Numbered from the stretch's first letter, positions 25,088 through 35,129 are shown. The stretch is 64,000 bases of DNA from Planctomycetota bacterium (GCA_024280855.1 JAJRPG010000071.1:1-64000), one strand, 5' to 3'. The notes: generated by a model from the sequence alone, not told the origin. A program made the numbers and translations.

Positions 25088-27832
25088 CTAAGCGAGTGTA
25101 CGCGCCGTCTTAACAATTTCGTAAGATTCCAAGACGTCACCCACATGAATATCGTCAAAGCCTTCAAGTCGAATACCGCATTCAAATCCGTTCTTAACTT
25201 CTTTCACATCATCCTTAAAGCGACGAAGCGAAGCTATATAAGAACCTTCTCGTACCACGACGCCGTCGCGCACAACTTTGATCAGGTGCTTACGATCTAT
25301 CACACCATCAACCACTAAAGACCCGGCTACCGCACTGCCCTTTTTACCGAACCGGAATAAGTCACGAACCTCTATGCGGCCACGCGTCTCGATATTTTCT
25401 TCGGGCGAGAGCAACCCTTCCAAAGCCTTCTTGACGTCATCAACAACATTGTAAATCACCCGATAGGAGCGAACGTCCACGCCGTGCATATCTGACAAGC
25501 GCTTGGCCCCCAAAGCCATGTCCACGCGGTACGCCACGACAATACCGTCACTTGTCGCCGCTAACAACACATCACTATCGTTGACCGCGCCCACAGCAGC
25601 GTGACGAATGACAAGTTTAACTTCATCATCCGGGAATTCGCTAAGTGCCTGACGCATAGCCACAATACTTCCGTCCACGTCCGCTTTGATGATAAGGTTA
25701 AGTATGGGAATATCAGCCGTGCCGCGTTGGGCAAGTACATCCTGAAGCGTGCGCACCTTGGTCGATTTCAAACGGGCACTGACAGTTCGAATACGTTTTG
25801 TTTCTGCCGCGATTTCTTTGCCGCGCTGCATGGATTTAACGCAAAACAGCGTATCACCAGAACCCGGAACTTCGTCAAGCCCCCACACCTCAACAGGCAT
25901 CGAAGGACCAGCCGATTTAATGCGATTTCCCTGGTCGTCGATAATCGCCCGAACCTTACCGGAGGCAGGACCACAAACAATGAGGTCGCCCACGCGGAGC
26001 GTGCCTTCTCGAATGAGTACATTCGCTACTGAGCCTACGCCCGTCTTGGTTTCAGCTTCCAAAACCGTGCCCTTAGCCGGGATGGTCGGGTCAGCTTTCA
26101 AGTCCAATACCGAACTCAAGTCAGCTAAGTGTTCTACAAGTTCTGTAATGCCCGTACCCGTCGTAGCCGAGGTCGGTATCACGTCAATTTCGCCGCCCCA
26201 ATCGCCGGAAGGCGTCAGCCCATGCTCGGCTAATTGACCGAATATTTTCAACTTATTGTCGTCGCCTAAGTCAATTTTATTTAGTGCGATCACAATAGGA
26301 ACCTCAGCGGCTTTGGCATGTTGAATCGCTTCTACGGTTTGAGGCATGATGCCGTCGTCGGCTGCGATAACCAAAATCACGACGTCGGTAACCTGAGCGC
26401 CTCGGGCACGCATCTCCGTAAACGCCTTGTGGCCTGGAGTATCCACAAACGTTACTGGTCCGTGGTCAGAGTCTATATGATAAGAGCTAATGTGCTGCGT
26501 GATGCCGCCATCTTCACCGGAGGCGACCGTTGCGCGACGGATACTATCCAGCAAGCTGGTCTTACCGTGGTCAACATGGCCTAGCATCGTCACGACGGGA
26601 GGCCTGGGCGCTAACTTCTTACGAGGCCGTTCATCGAATTCTTCACTCAACTGGTCCAGCAAAGTCTTAGCAGCTACCACTTTCAATTCAATACCGTACG
26701 ACAAAGCAATCATCTCAGCTGGCTCTTGCGGGAGAATCATGTTGATGTTGGGAACCAAATCATACTCATCACGCAAGGTCTTAAATAACTGAATAAAATT
26801 CAAACCCGTCGCCGAGCAAAACTCTTTCAAACGAATAGGCTCGTTTACAGTCGCTTCTGTCTTAGGCTCTACCTGGAAAGCTTGTTGCGAACCACCAGCC
26901 TGGGCACGGCGACGATGTATCATGCGTCGACCAGTCGCCCCAGCTAATCGCTGTTTACGTTCTTGTAAATCCTGATTGCCGTACTCAGCCATCCTCTCGC
27001 CAGCTTCGTTAAGTCGAGCCGCTGCGCGACGTGGATTTACGCGGGCACGACGTTTTCCAGGAACAACAGCGCCCTTGCCAGGTGCGTCCGGTGAAGTAAA
27101 CGGGGCACCAGTCGAAGGCCCGGACCCAGGCGCTGATGGCGCGGGCCTACTAACGGGTGGTCTTCTGCGAAAGGTATCATGCTCCGGCGCTTCGTAGCGA
27201 ACCACGCGCGGGCCTTGAAGCTTAGCGGGTGTGGGTACATGCTGAGGCCCCGCAGGGGTTACTGGCCCAGCAGGCGCTGGGGGCGTTTTTTCAGCTACAT
27301 CAGGAGTCGCGATTGGCGCGGCTTCAATATCAGTTGGACCATCTGCAGGACTTTCTTTAGTCGTCGGAGCAGCCGTTGTTTCAGCTACCGCGTCAGCTAT
27401 GACAGGTTCGGAAGAAGCGGCTGTCTCAGGTTGACCGTCTGGTGGCACCACGGCTGGTGGCGCTTCTACGATGACCTCAGGCGTAGAATCGCCAACGACC
27501 ATAGCCTCTTGTGCCGTAGCGCTGTCAGCTACTGCAACACCAACGTCTTCCGCTGATTCTTTTTCCGTGGCTTCAGAAGCGGCGACTGCTTTCTTCTTTC
27601 GAGTGGATGGCACACGAACTTTTTTCAGATCTACGCGCGTTGCAGTTTCAACCGAAACCTTATCGGCACCTTCAGAAAACCATTCTTTAATCGTCTCTTG
27701 CAGTCCCGCGCTAACCGTAGACATATGGTTCTTAATCACGTCGACACCTTCAGCGACACATTTTTCGACGATGACCTTACTGGAAACCTCCAGTAGTTTA
27801 GCTAAGTTGTGGACCCGTATCTTTTCGGACAA
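25088..27832 (-). CDS. infB: Translation initiation factor IF-2
   Basis: IF-2 is the GTPase that brings fMet-tRNA to the 30S subunit and promotes subunit joining. This 914-residue protein starts at TTG with GGAGA upstream and the expected IF2 N-domain ([19 protein letters not shown]). A long Ala/Pro/Glu-rich linker reaches about residue 330. The second IF2_N-like segment ([20 protein letters not shown]) precedes the G domain at about 410-580, with GHVDHGKTS (from residue 418), DTPGH and NKID. Domains II, III and the tRNA-binding C2 domain complete the protein. It lies 66 bases after nusA; ylxR and the L7Ae-like gene often found between them are absent. Confidence 0.96.
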   Translation of the reverse strand: MSEKIRVHNLAKLLEVSSKVIVEKCVAEGVDVIKNHMSTVSAGLQETIKEWFSEGADKVSVETATRVDLKKVRVPSTRKKKAVAASEATEKESAEDVGVAVADSATAQEAMVVGDSTPEVIVEAPPAVVPPDGQPETAASSEPVIADAVAETTAAPTTKESPADGPTDIEAAPIATPDVAEKTPPAPAGPVTPAGPQHVPTPAKLQGPRVVRYEAPEHDTFRRRPPVSRPAPSAPGSGPSTGAPFTSPDAPGKGAVVPGKRRARVNPRRAAARLNEAGERMAEYGNQDLQERKQRLAGATGRRMIHRRRAQAGGSQQAFQVEPKTEATVNEPIRLKEFCSATGLNFIQLFKTLRDEYDLVPNINMILPQEPAEMIALSYGIELKVVAAKTLLDQLSEEFDERPRKKLAPRPPVVTMLGHVDHGKTSLLDSIRRATVASGEDGGITQHISSYHIDSDHGPVTFVDTPGHKAFTEMRARGAQVTDVVILVIAADDGIMPQTVEAIQHAKAAEVPIVIALNKIDLGDDNKLKIFGQLAEHGLTPSGDWGGEIDVIPTSATTGTGITELVEHLADLSSVLDLKADPTIPAKGTVLEAETKTGVGSVANVLIREGTLRVGDLIVCGPASGKVRAIIDDQGNRIKSAGPSMPVEVWGLDEVPGSGDTLFCVKSMQRGKEIAAETKRIRTVSARLKSTKVRTLQDVLAQRGTADIPILNLIIKADVDGSIVAMRQALSEFPDDEVKLVIRHAAVGAVNDSDVLLAATSDGIVVAYRVDMALGAKRLSDMHGVDVRSYRVIYNVVDDVKKALEGLLSPEENIETRGRIEVRDLFRFGKKGSAVAGSLVVDGVIDRKHLIKVVRDGVVVREGSYIASLRRFKDDVKEVKNGFECGIRLEGFDDIHVGDVLESYEIVKTARTLA

Positions 27833-27897
27833 AACCGATTCTCCGCTAATGCAACTGCAACGACCGCCAACCCATTAACAATTAGGATGGACAGTCG

Positions 27898-29403
27898 CTA
27901 TGACTCTTCTTCCGACTCCGTGGACACTTCTTTGGTTTCCGTCTCGCTAACCGGCGACGATAATTCATCAGCCGCCGCAGGAACGCTCGCAGGAACAGAC
28001 GCTTCGCTTGCATTGTCACCCTTATCTTCGGGGCTGACCGTCGCGCCATTTTCGTTTTGATTTTCTTCAGCTTGAACTTCGATAACCGCGGCTTCAACTG
28101 TTTCGCCATCAGCTACTTCCGCCGTAGCAGATTCGTCAGTTGATTCTGATGACTCAGTGTCAGGGGTTAATTCGATACCCGCAGCCTCCGCCTCCCTCGC
28201 GGCTTTGTCTGCCGCAAGCCTCTCAGCTTTGGCAGCCGCCTTAGCCAGTTCGTTTTCTGCAGCAATTCGCTTGGCTTCAACGCCCGCAATTTCTACGAGG
28301 TTAGCCGTAAATTCTGGTTCTAATTCCATAGCTGTGGTAATAGGTTCAGCGCCAATCTCCGCTAGGTCGCCTAGCGAAATGATGCCCATAGCTAAGAGCT
28401 TTTCGAGCAGCACATCTTCAACACCTTCAATTGATTTCAACGCTTTTTCCATCGAGTCGATGCTCTTGTTGTATTCCTCTGGGGTGAGAATATCGATGTC
28501 CCAACCCACCAACTGAGCGGCTAGGCGAACATTTTGGCCTCGCTTACCGATGGCTAATGAAAGTTGATCTTCGTCCACGATCACCGTCGCGCGACCCAGT
28601 TCAAAACACAACAAAGTCTCTTTCACTTCCGCCGGCTTGAGCGCATTAGCAATCAACACCTGAGAAGATTCGTTCCATCGAACAATATCAATCTTCTCGC
28701 CGCCAAGCTCATCAACGATATTACGAATTCGACTGCCGCGCACGCCAACACATGCGCCCACGGCATCAACCTTCGTATCAATAGAAGAGACGGCTACCTT
28801 GGTACGATAGCCAGCTTCTCGCGCGAGTGCGCGAATTTCAATAATACGTTCGCCAACTTCGGGAACTTCTAGTTCAAAAAGTTTGCGGATGTAATCTTTA
28901 TGGGTCTGCGTCAACACAATCGTAACCTGATTCTGCTCTTCACGAACGTTGAGAATCATGCCACGCACGCGCTCACCAGGATGATGTTGATCGCCAGGTA
29001 TCTGCTCGCTACGAGGAAGGATAGCCTCACCTCGCCCCAGGTTGACAATAACCGTCGAACCCGCGACCCGAGTAACCGTGCCAGTTGCAATCGTGCCCAC
29101 GAGTTGAGAGTATTCTTCAAAAATCGCGCTTCGCTCATCTTCACGAATGCGCTGAATCATCACCTGCTTAGCTGTCTGCGCTGCAATACGTCCCAACGTT
29201 TTCATATCGATTGGCTGCTGATTAACCGAAGCCTCGATGGCTCCGCTCATGCGATCGATCTTGATGATGACATCTTCCGGGTCATCATAAGCCTTGCGCG
29301 CAGCCGAAAGCATCGCGGCTTCCAGATCGAGAAAGACGCTTTCTTTTTCTATATTCTTATCGCGACTAATGGAGTCGACGAATCTGATTAAATCCGTGTT
29401 CAT
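27898..29403 (-). CDS. nusA: Transcription termination/antitermination factor NusA
   Basis: NusA binds RNA polymerase and modulates pausing, termination and antitermination. This 501-residue protein shows the N-terminal domain (about 1-125), the S1 domain (about 130-200, GTIATGTVTRVAGSTVIVNL) and the two KH domains (about 205-345, with ACVGVRGSRIRNIVDELGGE and DEDQLSLAIGKRGQNVRLAA). A helix-hairpin-type C-terminal module follows (about 350-400). The last 100 residues are Ala/Glu-rich and strongly acidic, resembling an autoinhibitory tail. rimP, usually just upstream, is missing, and a terminator-like hairpin lies in the leader. Confidence 0.96.
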   Translation of the reverse strand: MNTDLIRFVDSISRDKNIEKESVFLDLEAAMLSAARKAYDDPEDVIIKIDRMSGAIEASVNQQPIDMKTLGRIAAQTAKQVMIQRIREDERSAIFEEYSQLVGTIATGTVTRVAGSTVIVNLGRGEAILPRSEQIPGDQHHPGERVRGMILNVREEQNQVTIVLTQTHKDYIRKLFELEVPEVGERIIEIRALAREAGYRTKVAVSSIDTKVDAVGACVGVRGSRIRNIVDELGGEKIDIVRWNESSQVLIANALKPAEVKETLLCFELGRATVIVDEDQLSLAIGKRGQNVRLAAQLVGWDIDILTPEEYNKSIDSMEKALKSIEGVEDVLLEKLLAMGIISLGDLAEIGAEPITTAMELEPEFTANLVEIAGVEAKRIAAENELAKAAAKAERLAADKAAREAEAAGIELTPDTESSESTDESATAEVADGETVEAAVIEVQAEENQNENGATVSPEDKGDNASEASVPASVPAAADELSSPVSETETKEVSTESEEES

Positions 29404-29988
29404 CAGGCCCTCAATAAACCGTTACGAAGTTCGTCAAAAAACAATCACACAAAACCACGAGAACGCCAGACAGCGACACCCACAAAAAAAAACGTGGTTG
29501 CCATCGGCAAACCCACGTCGAGCGCTAAACGCGAAAGCCAAGATGTCACCTTGACCCTATACCATGACCGCACACTCCCGGAAAAACTCAGTCTTGCGAC
29601 TTGAGCTACACGCACATTGACCCGGCTTAAATCGCACGGTCAACGGCCCTTGTATTGTGCTGTATCATGTTCGCCATATTCACACCCAACGGTAAGTCGT
29701 TAAACGACCGCTGACTCTCATAGGGCTTGCCCCAGCTACGGCTGAACCAAACCTGTTAATTTATCGGTCCATCAAGCCATAATAACTACCTGAAGAACCT
29801 ATTTCACAGCACGGCATTATAAGACCACACCCAGAGGTGTCAATTTCGCAAGTTCAACGTCAATCTCCACCTTGCTCGCTTATAAGGCTAGTGCTAAAAG
29901 CATAGATGTTCCGATCGTACTTATGGTATGGGTAACATAACCATGCCGATTAGAAGTGGGAATAGAAAAATTAAATCTTAGGTGTGAT
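29404..29988. other. Intergenic region between divergent nusA and a lipoprotein gene
   Basis: Apart from the terminator-like hairpin at 29484-29517, no gene, RNA family or repeat was recognised in this 585-base region. It must hold the promoters of both flanking genes. On the minus strand TATAGG near 29560 is a possible -10 box for the nusA transcript. Confidence 0.5.
29484..29517 (-). terminator. Terminator-like hairpin in the nusA leader (possible attenuator)
   Basis: On the minus strand the hairpin CGTGGGTTTGCC with GGCAACCACG (29493-29517) is followed by nine T residues (29484-29492). It lies 81 bases before the nusA start, and no gene upstream on this strand needs terminating. It may control readthrough into the nusA operon or end a small leader RNA. 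Confidence 0.65.
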
Positions 29989-30528
29989 ATGATGATAGCT
30001 TGGGTGAAGAATACGGCGTTGTTCGCCATGATGGGCTTAGCGGTTTGCGCCAGCGGGTGCGGTAGTTTAAGCGAAATTCTGGTTCCTTTGTTGCCGGCTG
30101 CGGATGATGGCAGCGTGGGAATGACTCCGCCGGAGGTTCAGCCTGATGTCGTGACGGTCATTTTCCGAAATCTCTCCACCACGGACGCCGTTGACGTGCA
30201 GTATTTCGCCGTTGAAGCCAGCTTGGCCGATGTGCAAAACGAGCTGTTTGTCGAAGAAAACGCCGTCTCCAGGACGCTTGGTGTAGCTGGAACTGGCATT
30301 TTGGAGCCGGGCAGTGTCGATTTTCTTGAGCTGTCATGCAGTGACACTTTAACGCTTGGCACTTTAGGGGGAAATTTCTTCAACAACGACACAGGAGACC
30401 CGACCGGGTCAGGGACGCCTCGCTGGGTTCAAGAGCTAGGGTTGGGATTGTGTCGCAGCGTTGTCACGATAGCGTATGATACAGAAGGAAATGTTTTTTC
30501 AACCAACATTACCATTGAACGTCGTTAG
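29989..30528 (+). CDS. Lipoprotein of unknown function
   Basis: This 179-residue protein was not recognised. It begins MMIAWVKNTALFAMMGLAVC and has the lipobox CASGC at about residue 24, then a region that looks like a single beta-sandwich domain (VTVIFRNLSTTDAVDVQYF). Two Cys residues near the C-terminal half could form a disulfide. The ATG was chosen for the AGGTG just upstream, as the GTG 11 codons earlier lacks a signal peptide context. It is followed after 23 bases by the hydrolase-fold gene in the same direction. Confidence 0.65.
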   Translation: MMIAWVKNTALFAMMGLAVCASGCGSLSEILVPLLPAADDGSVGMTPPEVQPDVVTVIFRNLSTTDAVDVQYFAVEASLADVQNELFVEENAVSRTLGVAGTGILEPGSVDFLELSCSDTLTLGTLGGNFFNNDTGDPTGSGTPRWVQELGLGLCRSVVTIAYDTEGNVFSTNITIERR

Positions 30529-30551
30529 CACCTGATAGATACTTACCACTT

Positions 30552-31823
30552 ATGTTCGTGCCATATCTCACCAGTTGGTTGTTTCTGATCCTAGCCGGCC
30601 AGGATGTGGCCACTGCTAACGATCCGCAGGTTCATCTTGATGAACTCGTGCAGCGATACATGCTGCTTGAAGATAAATCGAAGCGGGCTGATATTGTTAA
30701 GCAAATCAAGCGGGAAAAAAACTTAACGCCGCAGCGCGTCGACAAAGCTATTCGTCATGTACAACTTTGGCAGGCGCTGCCACAACGCGATGGGACGTTT
30801 GTTTGGACTGATCGAAATAGCCAGCAGCACGCGGGCAGTTATCGTTTACCGGCTAACTATGATCCTGAAAAATCGTACCCTCTGATTCTCGGCGATCTTC
30901 CGAATTGGTTTGGCGAATCGGATGCGTATATCGTGGTTGCGCTCCCGGCTGATTTGCCAGTTGATTTTCACCAATCTCCTGCTGACTACGCGGACCTCTT
31001 ATCTATGCTGCTGGAAGTTCGACATCGCATTCATGTTGATACGCAGCGCGTCTTTTTATGCGCTCCCGCTAAGGTCGGTTGGCTGGTGATGATGACGTAC
31101 CCTGATGTTTTCGCCGGCGCGATTTTCCACGGTTCACCGGTATGGTGGCCTTACGCTGGGCAGTTGTATCCGATTCTGCTGGAAAATTTTCATGACGTGC
31201 CTGTTTTATGGGTATTGCGCAATGACCAGGACGAAACGGCGGCGCTGTTGAGTTCGTTTATTCAATACCAAGTCAGCCAGAGAAAGCTGCCGTTTGAGAT
31301 TAAGCTTTTAGATAATGGTCAAACGGCGTTCGGTCTTGAATCCGAGAGTGATTGGTTTTCGAAGATGGCAGGCAATAGCCTGCCCTACTTGGCTAAACGA
31401 ATTTCGCACTGGTATCGATTCCCGTCTCAGGGCCAAGCGTCCTGGTTGAGCGCTGATAAATATAAAGGTGAGCCTTGGACCGCGTCGCAGCTTTCCATTG
31501 CTGTTAATCCTACGGTCGATCGAGATGTTTATATTACCCGTGTGCTGAAAGAGAAGTTGGCTTATCTGGGTGGCCAAGTGGTTGGTCAATCTATTGAGAT
31601 TCAGACGCGCCGCTGCGAACGAGTTGTGTGGCGATTGTATGAACACTCGATTGACTGGACCAAACCGATTACGGTGACATGTAATGGTCAGCGGCGGTTT
31701 GAGGGGAAAGCGAAGCCATCAATTGCTACCATGCTGGAGTTTGCGCGAGCTTCGTGGGATTTTTCTCGCCCTGTTTGGTCAAGTCGTAAAATAGCCATTC
31801 GCTCTGATGCTCCGGATTTATAG
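30552..31823 (+). CDS. Secreted alpha/beta-hydrolase-fold protein lacking the usual Ser nucleophile
   Basis: This 423-residue protein starts with a short signal-like stretch (residues 4-22, ending TAND). About residues 95-290 resemble an esterase/PHB depolymerase-like alpha/beta-hydrolase fold, with VFLCAPAKVGWLVMMTYPDV followed by FAGAIFHGSP. This aligns with the nucleophile elbow region (G-x-S-x-G, then yP..F.aai), but the Ser is missing, so catalysis is doubtful. The C-terminal third contains a probable beta domain. A family C palindrome (31367-31387) is read in frame as part of the segment MAGNSLPYL. The gene pairs with the lipoprotein gene upstream. Confidence 0.6.
   Translation: MFVPYLTSWLFLILAGQDVATANDPQVHLDELVQRYMLLEDKSKRADIVKQIKREKNLTPQRVDKAIRHVQLWQALPQRDGTFVWTDRNSQQHAGSYRLPANYDPEKSYPLILGDLPNWFGESDAYIVVALPADLPVDFHQSPADYADLLSMLLEVRHRIHVDTQRVFLCAPAKVGWLVMMTYPDVFAGAIFHGSPVWWPYAGQLYPILLENFHDVPVLWVLRNDQDETAALLSSFIQYQVSQRKLPFEIKLLDNGQTAFGLESESDWFSKMAGNSLPYLAKRISHWYRFPSQGQASWLSADKYKGEPWTASQLSIAVNPTVDRDVYITRVLKEKLAYLGGQVVGQSIEIQTRRCERVVWRLYEHSIDWTKPITVTCNGQRRFEGKAKPSIATMLEFARASWDFSRPVWSSRKIAIRSDAPDL
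31367..31387. repeat. Palindromic repeat, family C, inside a coding region
   Basis: These 21 bases are the exact reverse complement of the intergenic copy at 14234-14254. They are translated in frame without a stop within the hydrolase-fold gene. Confidence 0.85.
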
Positions 31824-31866
31824 GCGACTGTCTCCCTTTATTCGCAGCCGGGCATTTCGTTGGCGA

Positions 31867-32157
31867 TCAACCGATGTGGCTCATTTCATTAATGGTGAAT
31901 TCGACAATTGCCCCTTCGGTGGCTTTCCTATAGTTCAGCAGATGGGTGGCATTCATATGGGCCTGCCAAAGCTCGCGTGATTCCCAGTTTTCGTAGAACA
32001 AGAAGTAGGCGTGGTTCTCGTTGTCCTGATGAAGATCGTACTGAATGCAGCCTTCTTCGGCCCGTGTGGCCAGGATCAGTTTTTCCAGCTCAGCTTTGAC
32101 CAATTCGATTTTATCGGGATTGACATGGATGTTGGCAACGATGGTGAGTTTTGACAT
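31867..32157 (-). CDS. Antibiotic biosynthesis monooxygenase (ABM)-domain protein, YgiN-like
   Basis: This 96-residue protein has the dimeric alpha/beta-barrel ABM fold of the YgiN group, whose members are small quinol monooxygenases or of unknown activity. It begins MSKLTIVANIHVNPDKIE, continues with the family block EEGCIQYDLHQDNENHAYF, and then FYENWESRELWQAHM. The ATG is preceded by AAGGAAA, and a 23-codon upstream extension running into a family A repeat was rejected. It converges on the hydrolase-fold gene. Confidence 0.88.
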   Translation of the reverse strand: MSKLTIVANIHVNPDKIELVKAELEKLILATRAEEGCIQYDLHQDNENHAYFLFYENWESRELWQAHMNATHLLNYRKATEGAIVEFTINEMSHIG

Positions 32158-32174
32158 TTCAAGTTTCCTTGTAA

Positions 32175-32217
32175 GGTGGCCCATGCCCTTCTTTTTGGAC
32201 ATGGGGGAGTCGACGAT
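32175..32217. repeat. Palindromic repeat, family A
   Basis: CCCATGCCC and GGACATGGG arms with the loop TTCTTTTT and trailing GGAGTCGACGAT match the copies at 14304 and 14878, with one mismatch in the stem. It lies just upstream of the ABM-domain gene. Confidence 0.8.
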
Positions 32218-32269
32218 TGAATTCACTTCGCAGGTTCAATTTCATCATACCCGCGAAGGCATTAATCCG

Positions 32270-32323
32270 GTAGGGCACGGTCGCTGCTTCGATTGCAGGC
32301 GAAAGGTTGACCTGCCTGAACTA
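32270..32323. repeat. 54-bp repeat D, left copy (inverted relative to right copy)
   Basis: Read on the minus strand this copy begins TAGTTCAGGCAGGTCAACC, continues to 24 bases, then has a 16-base variable centre, then CGACCGTGCCCTAC. The outer 24 and 14 bases are identical to 35266-35319. The two copies flank the FG-GAP gene in opposite orientations. Confidence 0.9.
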
Positions 32324-32345
32324 TTGCCTCGCGCGGCGGAAGCAT

Positions 32346-35129
32346 TCAAGGGCCTAACATTACACCCTGAAACTCTGCGTAGTCATTGAGGTCGATCTGG
32401 CCATTGCCGTCGAAGTCGAACTTCATTAAACACGGGAACCCAAAACCAGGTGGTTCGCTTTGGCAGAACTCAAAATCGGCAAGGTCAGCTAGGTCTACGT
32501 CCCAGTCCGCGTCGAGATCGCCGGGGATTCCTGGCTGGGGCGCAGCTGCAAACGGGGTTGCGATGTGAACACGGTAACAGGTCAACCATAGTTGATAGTC
32601 CAAAAGCGTTACGGTTCCATCGTCGTCAAGATCAGCTGTCGCGTTGTATCTTGGATCGCCCAAGCTACGTCCAAAGGCGGATAGCAGCACAGCAAAGTCG
32701 TCGCCGTCCACAATTAAATCATCGTCCAGATCACCGCAAAGACCATCGCTGGGAACACACACACTTGGCTCACCTAAGCATGCGAACCCAAACTCAACCT
32801 GACAATTTGCTGAGCATCCGTCGTCGTCGATAGTGCCACCGTCGTCGCACTGCTCAGTGCCTTCAACCGTCCCGTCGCCACAGACGACCGGTGTGATTAC
32901 GAAGACGTACGCCGCACCAGAATTGAGAGCGCTGTTGTCGACCTGGTTCCCGTTGACGCCGGTGGCGTTGCTGGCCTCTATAATCGCCCCGATCACCACC
33001 GTGTCGCCGGACACACCCACAGAGTAGCCAAACTGGTCATATGCACCGGTGTTGGGCGCCTTGAGGTAAGCCTGCTGGCTCCACACGCTGGCATCGTCGC
33101 GGACGAAAACGTACGCCGCACCGGAATCATGGGCACTATTGTCATCGACATCCCCGTTGACGCATGTGGCATTGCTGTCCTCAAAATACGCTCCGACGAC
33201 CACCGTGTCGCCCGACACCGCCACCGACCAGCCAAACACGTCATATGCACCGGTGTTGGACGCCTTGAGGTAGGCCTGCTGGCTCCATACACTGGCAGAG
33301 TTGCGGACGAATACATAAGCCGCGCCGGATCTGTCAGCGCTGTTGTCGGCCTGGTTCCCGTTGACGCCCGTGGCATTGCTGCTCTCAAAATACGCTCCGA
33401 CGACCACCGTATCGCCGGACACCGCCACCGAGCTGCCAAACCAGTCACCTGAATTGGTGTTGGACGCCTTGAGGTAGGCCTGTTGGCTCCAGACGCTGAC
33501 ACCATCGCGGACGAAGACATACGCTGCGCCGGAGAAGACGCTATTGTCAGCCTGGTTCCCGTCGACGCCGGTGGCGTTGCTGGCCTCAATAACCGCCCCG
33601 ACTACAACCGTGTCGCCGGACACACCCACAGAGAAGCCAAACCGGTCATACGTACCGGTGTTGGACGCCTTGAGGTATGACTGTTGGCTCCAGACATCAG
33701 AGCCATCGCGGACAAAGATGTAAGCCGCGCCGGAATCGGCGGCGTTGTTGTCGGCCTGGTTCCCGTTGACGCCCGTGGCATTGCTGCTCTCAAAATACGC
33801 TCCGACGACCACCGTGTCGCCGGATACGTCCACCGACCAACCAAACCGATCATCTGCATCTATGTTGGACGCCTTGAGGTAGGCCTGCTGGGCCCAAACG
33901 CCGCTGGCGCGGGCGAAGACGTACGCTGCGCCCGATTCCGGGGCGCAGTTGATGACCTGGTTCCCGTTGACGCCTGTGGAGCTACAATCCTCCCGATACG
34001 CCCCGACTACAACCGTATCGCCGGACACGGCCACCGATCCGCCAAAAGAGTCATTTGCGCCGGTGTTTGACGCTTTTAGGTAGGCCTGTTGGCTCCAACT
34101 GTCGTTGGAGCGGACGAAGACGTACGCAGCGCCGGAATAGAGGGCGCTGTTGTCAGCTTGGTTCCCGTTGACGCCCGTGGCTTTGCTGCCCTCGCCCGGC
34201 GCCCCGACGACCACCGTGTTTCCGGACACAGACACCGAGTTTCCAAAAAAGTCATTTACATCGGTGTTGGACGCCTTGAGGTAAGCCTGCTGGGCGATGG
34301 GGTCGATGGTTAGTGGGTAGCGCGCATCGCGCTCGTCCACGATTAGTCGCAGCCCCTTGGCATCTGCAACAATCCGCGCGGGAAGCTGCCGCTTATCCGC
34401 GTCCCAAACTTTTAGGCCGGCGTAGTTTACGACTACGCTACCTTGCCCATTCACGAAGCTCACGCCGAGTCCGTCAGCATTTCCCTTGGCAAGTAAGCCG
34501 CCACGCACCGCTAACCTGAATTCCAAATGTTCACCCGCTCCTGTTGGCCGACTGCTCAGCGTGAAGCCGTGTTCCAATCCGCTACGATCGTTGACGAACC
34601 ACTCTTGCAATCCGTCGTGCCAGTCATATGTCACTCGATCGTTATCCGCAGTCATGCTTGCTTGGCCATTAATACTTCGCTGGTGACCGGGGAATCCGTA
34701 GCTTTGCAGTTCTAATCCCCATTGCCAACTCGCACCGTCTGGCTTAACGACGAAGCCACGTCCGTCGAAATGGGTTAGCCATTGTTGGCCAGGGCTGCGA
34801 GCGCGGAATCCACCATCCACGGCTACGGCTGCATGGCGATTCTGCTCGTACACCTGACGGATGCTATTCCAGTCTGAACCGGCTAATCCTTCGGGGACGA
34901 CGTCCTTGCTTTTTTGGGGTTTGGTTATCGTGTCACTAACACCATTCACGCTGGCATTCAAGCTGCTGCTGTCGAGTGCGTCGCAACTAAAGGGAGCCTT
35001 GGCGAAAGATGGACTCTGAGATACGACGATAGCTACCGCAACAGCCATCACGCGCACCGCTAAGCCTTTTCTGTTTACTGTAATTATCCTACCCCTCCCA
35101 GACGAGAATTCGATATATGTGTTCGTCAC
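32346..35129 (-). CDS. Secreted FG-GAP repeat protein with Cys-rich (DUF4215-like) and dockerin modules
   Basis: This 927-residue surface or secreted protein starts at a GTG with a hydrophobic signal around residues 25-44 (VRVMAVAVAIVVSQSPSFA); a later ATG in that stretch is equally possible. A beta-rich domain (about 50-275) is followed by seven tandem 66-68-residue FG-GAP-type repeats (about 279-745), each with the pattern YLKASNT, FG.SV.VSGDTVVVGA, ATGVNGNQ and GAAYVFV. These would form a seven-bladed propeller. Next come a CGDGTVEGTEQCDDGG Cys-rich motif and two dockerin-like EF-hand pairs (GDLDDDLIVDGDDF and FDFDGNGQIDLNDYAEF) at the C-terminus. The gene is bracketed by inverted D repeats. 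Confidence 0.88.
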   Translation of the reverse strand: MTNTYIEFSSGRGRIITVNRKGLAVRVMAVAVAIVVSQSPSFAKAPFSCDALDSSSLNASVNGVSDTITKPQKSKDVVPEGLAGSDWNSIRQVYEQNRHAAVAVDGGFRARSPGQQWLTHFDGRGFVVKPDGASWQWGLELQSYGFPGHQRSINGQASMTADNDRVTYDWHDGLQEWFVNDRSGLEHGFTLSSRPTGAGEHLEFRLAVRGGLLAKGNADGLGVSFVNGQGSVVVNYAGLKVWDADKRQLPARIVADAKGLRLIVDERDARYPLTIDPIAQQAYLKASNTDVNDFFGNSVSVSGNTVVVGAPGEGSKATGVNGNQADNSALYSGAAYVFVRSNDSWSQQAYLKASNTGANDSFGGSVAVSGDTVVVGAYREDCSSTGVNGNQVINCAPESGAAYVFARASGVWAQQAYLKASNIDADDRFGWSVDVSGDTVVVGAYFESSNATGVNGNQADNNAADSGAAYIFVRDGSDVWSQQSYLKASNTGTYDRFGFSVGVSGDTVVVGAVIEASNATGVDGNQADNSVFSGAAYVFVRDGVSVWSQQAYLKASNTNSGDWFGSSVAVSGDTVVVGAYFESSNATGVNGNQADNSADRSGAAYVFVRNSASVWSQQAYLKASNTGAYDVFGWSVAVSGDTVVVGAYFEDSNATCVNGDVDDNSAHDSGAAYVFVRDDASVWSQQAYLKAPNTGAYDQFGYSVGVSGDTVVIGAIIEASNATGVNGNQVDNSALNSGAAYVFVITPVVCGDGTVEGTEQCDDGGTIDDDGCSANCQVEFGFACLGEPSVCVPSDGLCGDLDDDLIVDGDDFAVLLSAFGRSLGDPRYNATADLDDDGTVTLLDYQLWLTCYRVHIATPFAAAPQPGIPGDLDADWDVDLADLADFEFCQSEPPGFGFPCLMKFDFDGNGQIDLNDYAEFQGVMLGP
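32899..34295 (-). repeat. Seven tandem coding repeats of about 200 bp (FG-GAP array)
   Basis: Seven consecutive units of roughly 198-204 bases encode the propeller repeats. They remain similar at the DNA level (shared blocks around GTGTCGCCGGACAC and TTGAGGTAGGCCTG), suggesting recent amplification or gene conversion. This similarity also creates long spurious antisense frames. Confidence 0.85.

Noticed and set aside
27882..28109. 75-codon very basic frame at the end of nusA
   Set aside because: It is an out-of-frame reading of the acidic NusA tail codons, with no ribosome site of its own.
32899..34295. Possible CRISPR-like spaced repeats
   Set aside because: The period is about 200 bases, the whole unit is similar, and it encodes FG-GAP blades in frame. 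No short repeat with unique spacers exists.
33129..34313. Several plus-strand frames opposite the FG-GAP array
   Set aside because: They repeat with the same period as the sense propeller units and only mirror them.
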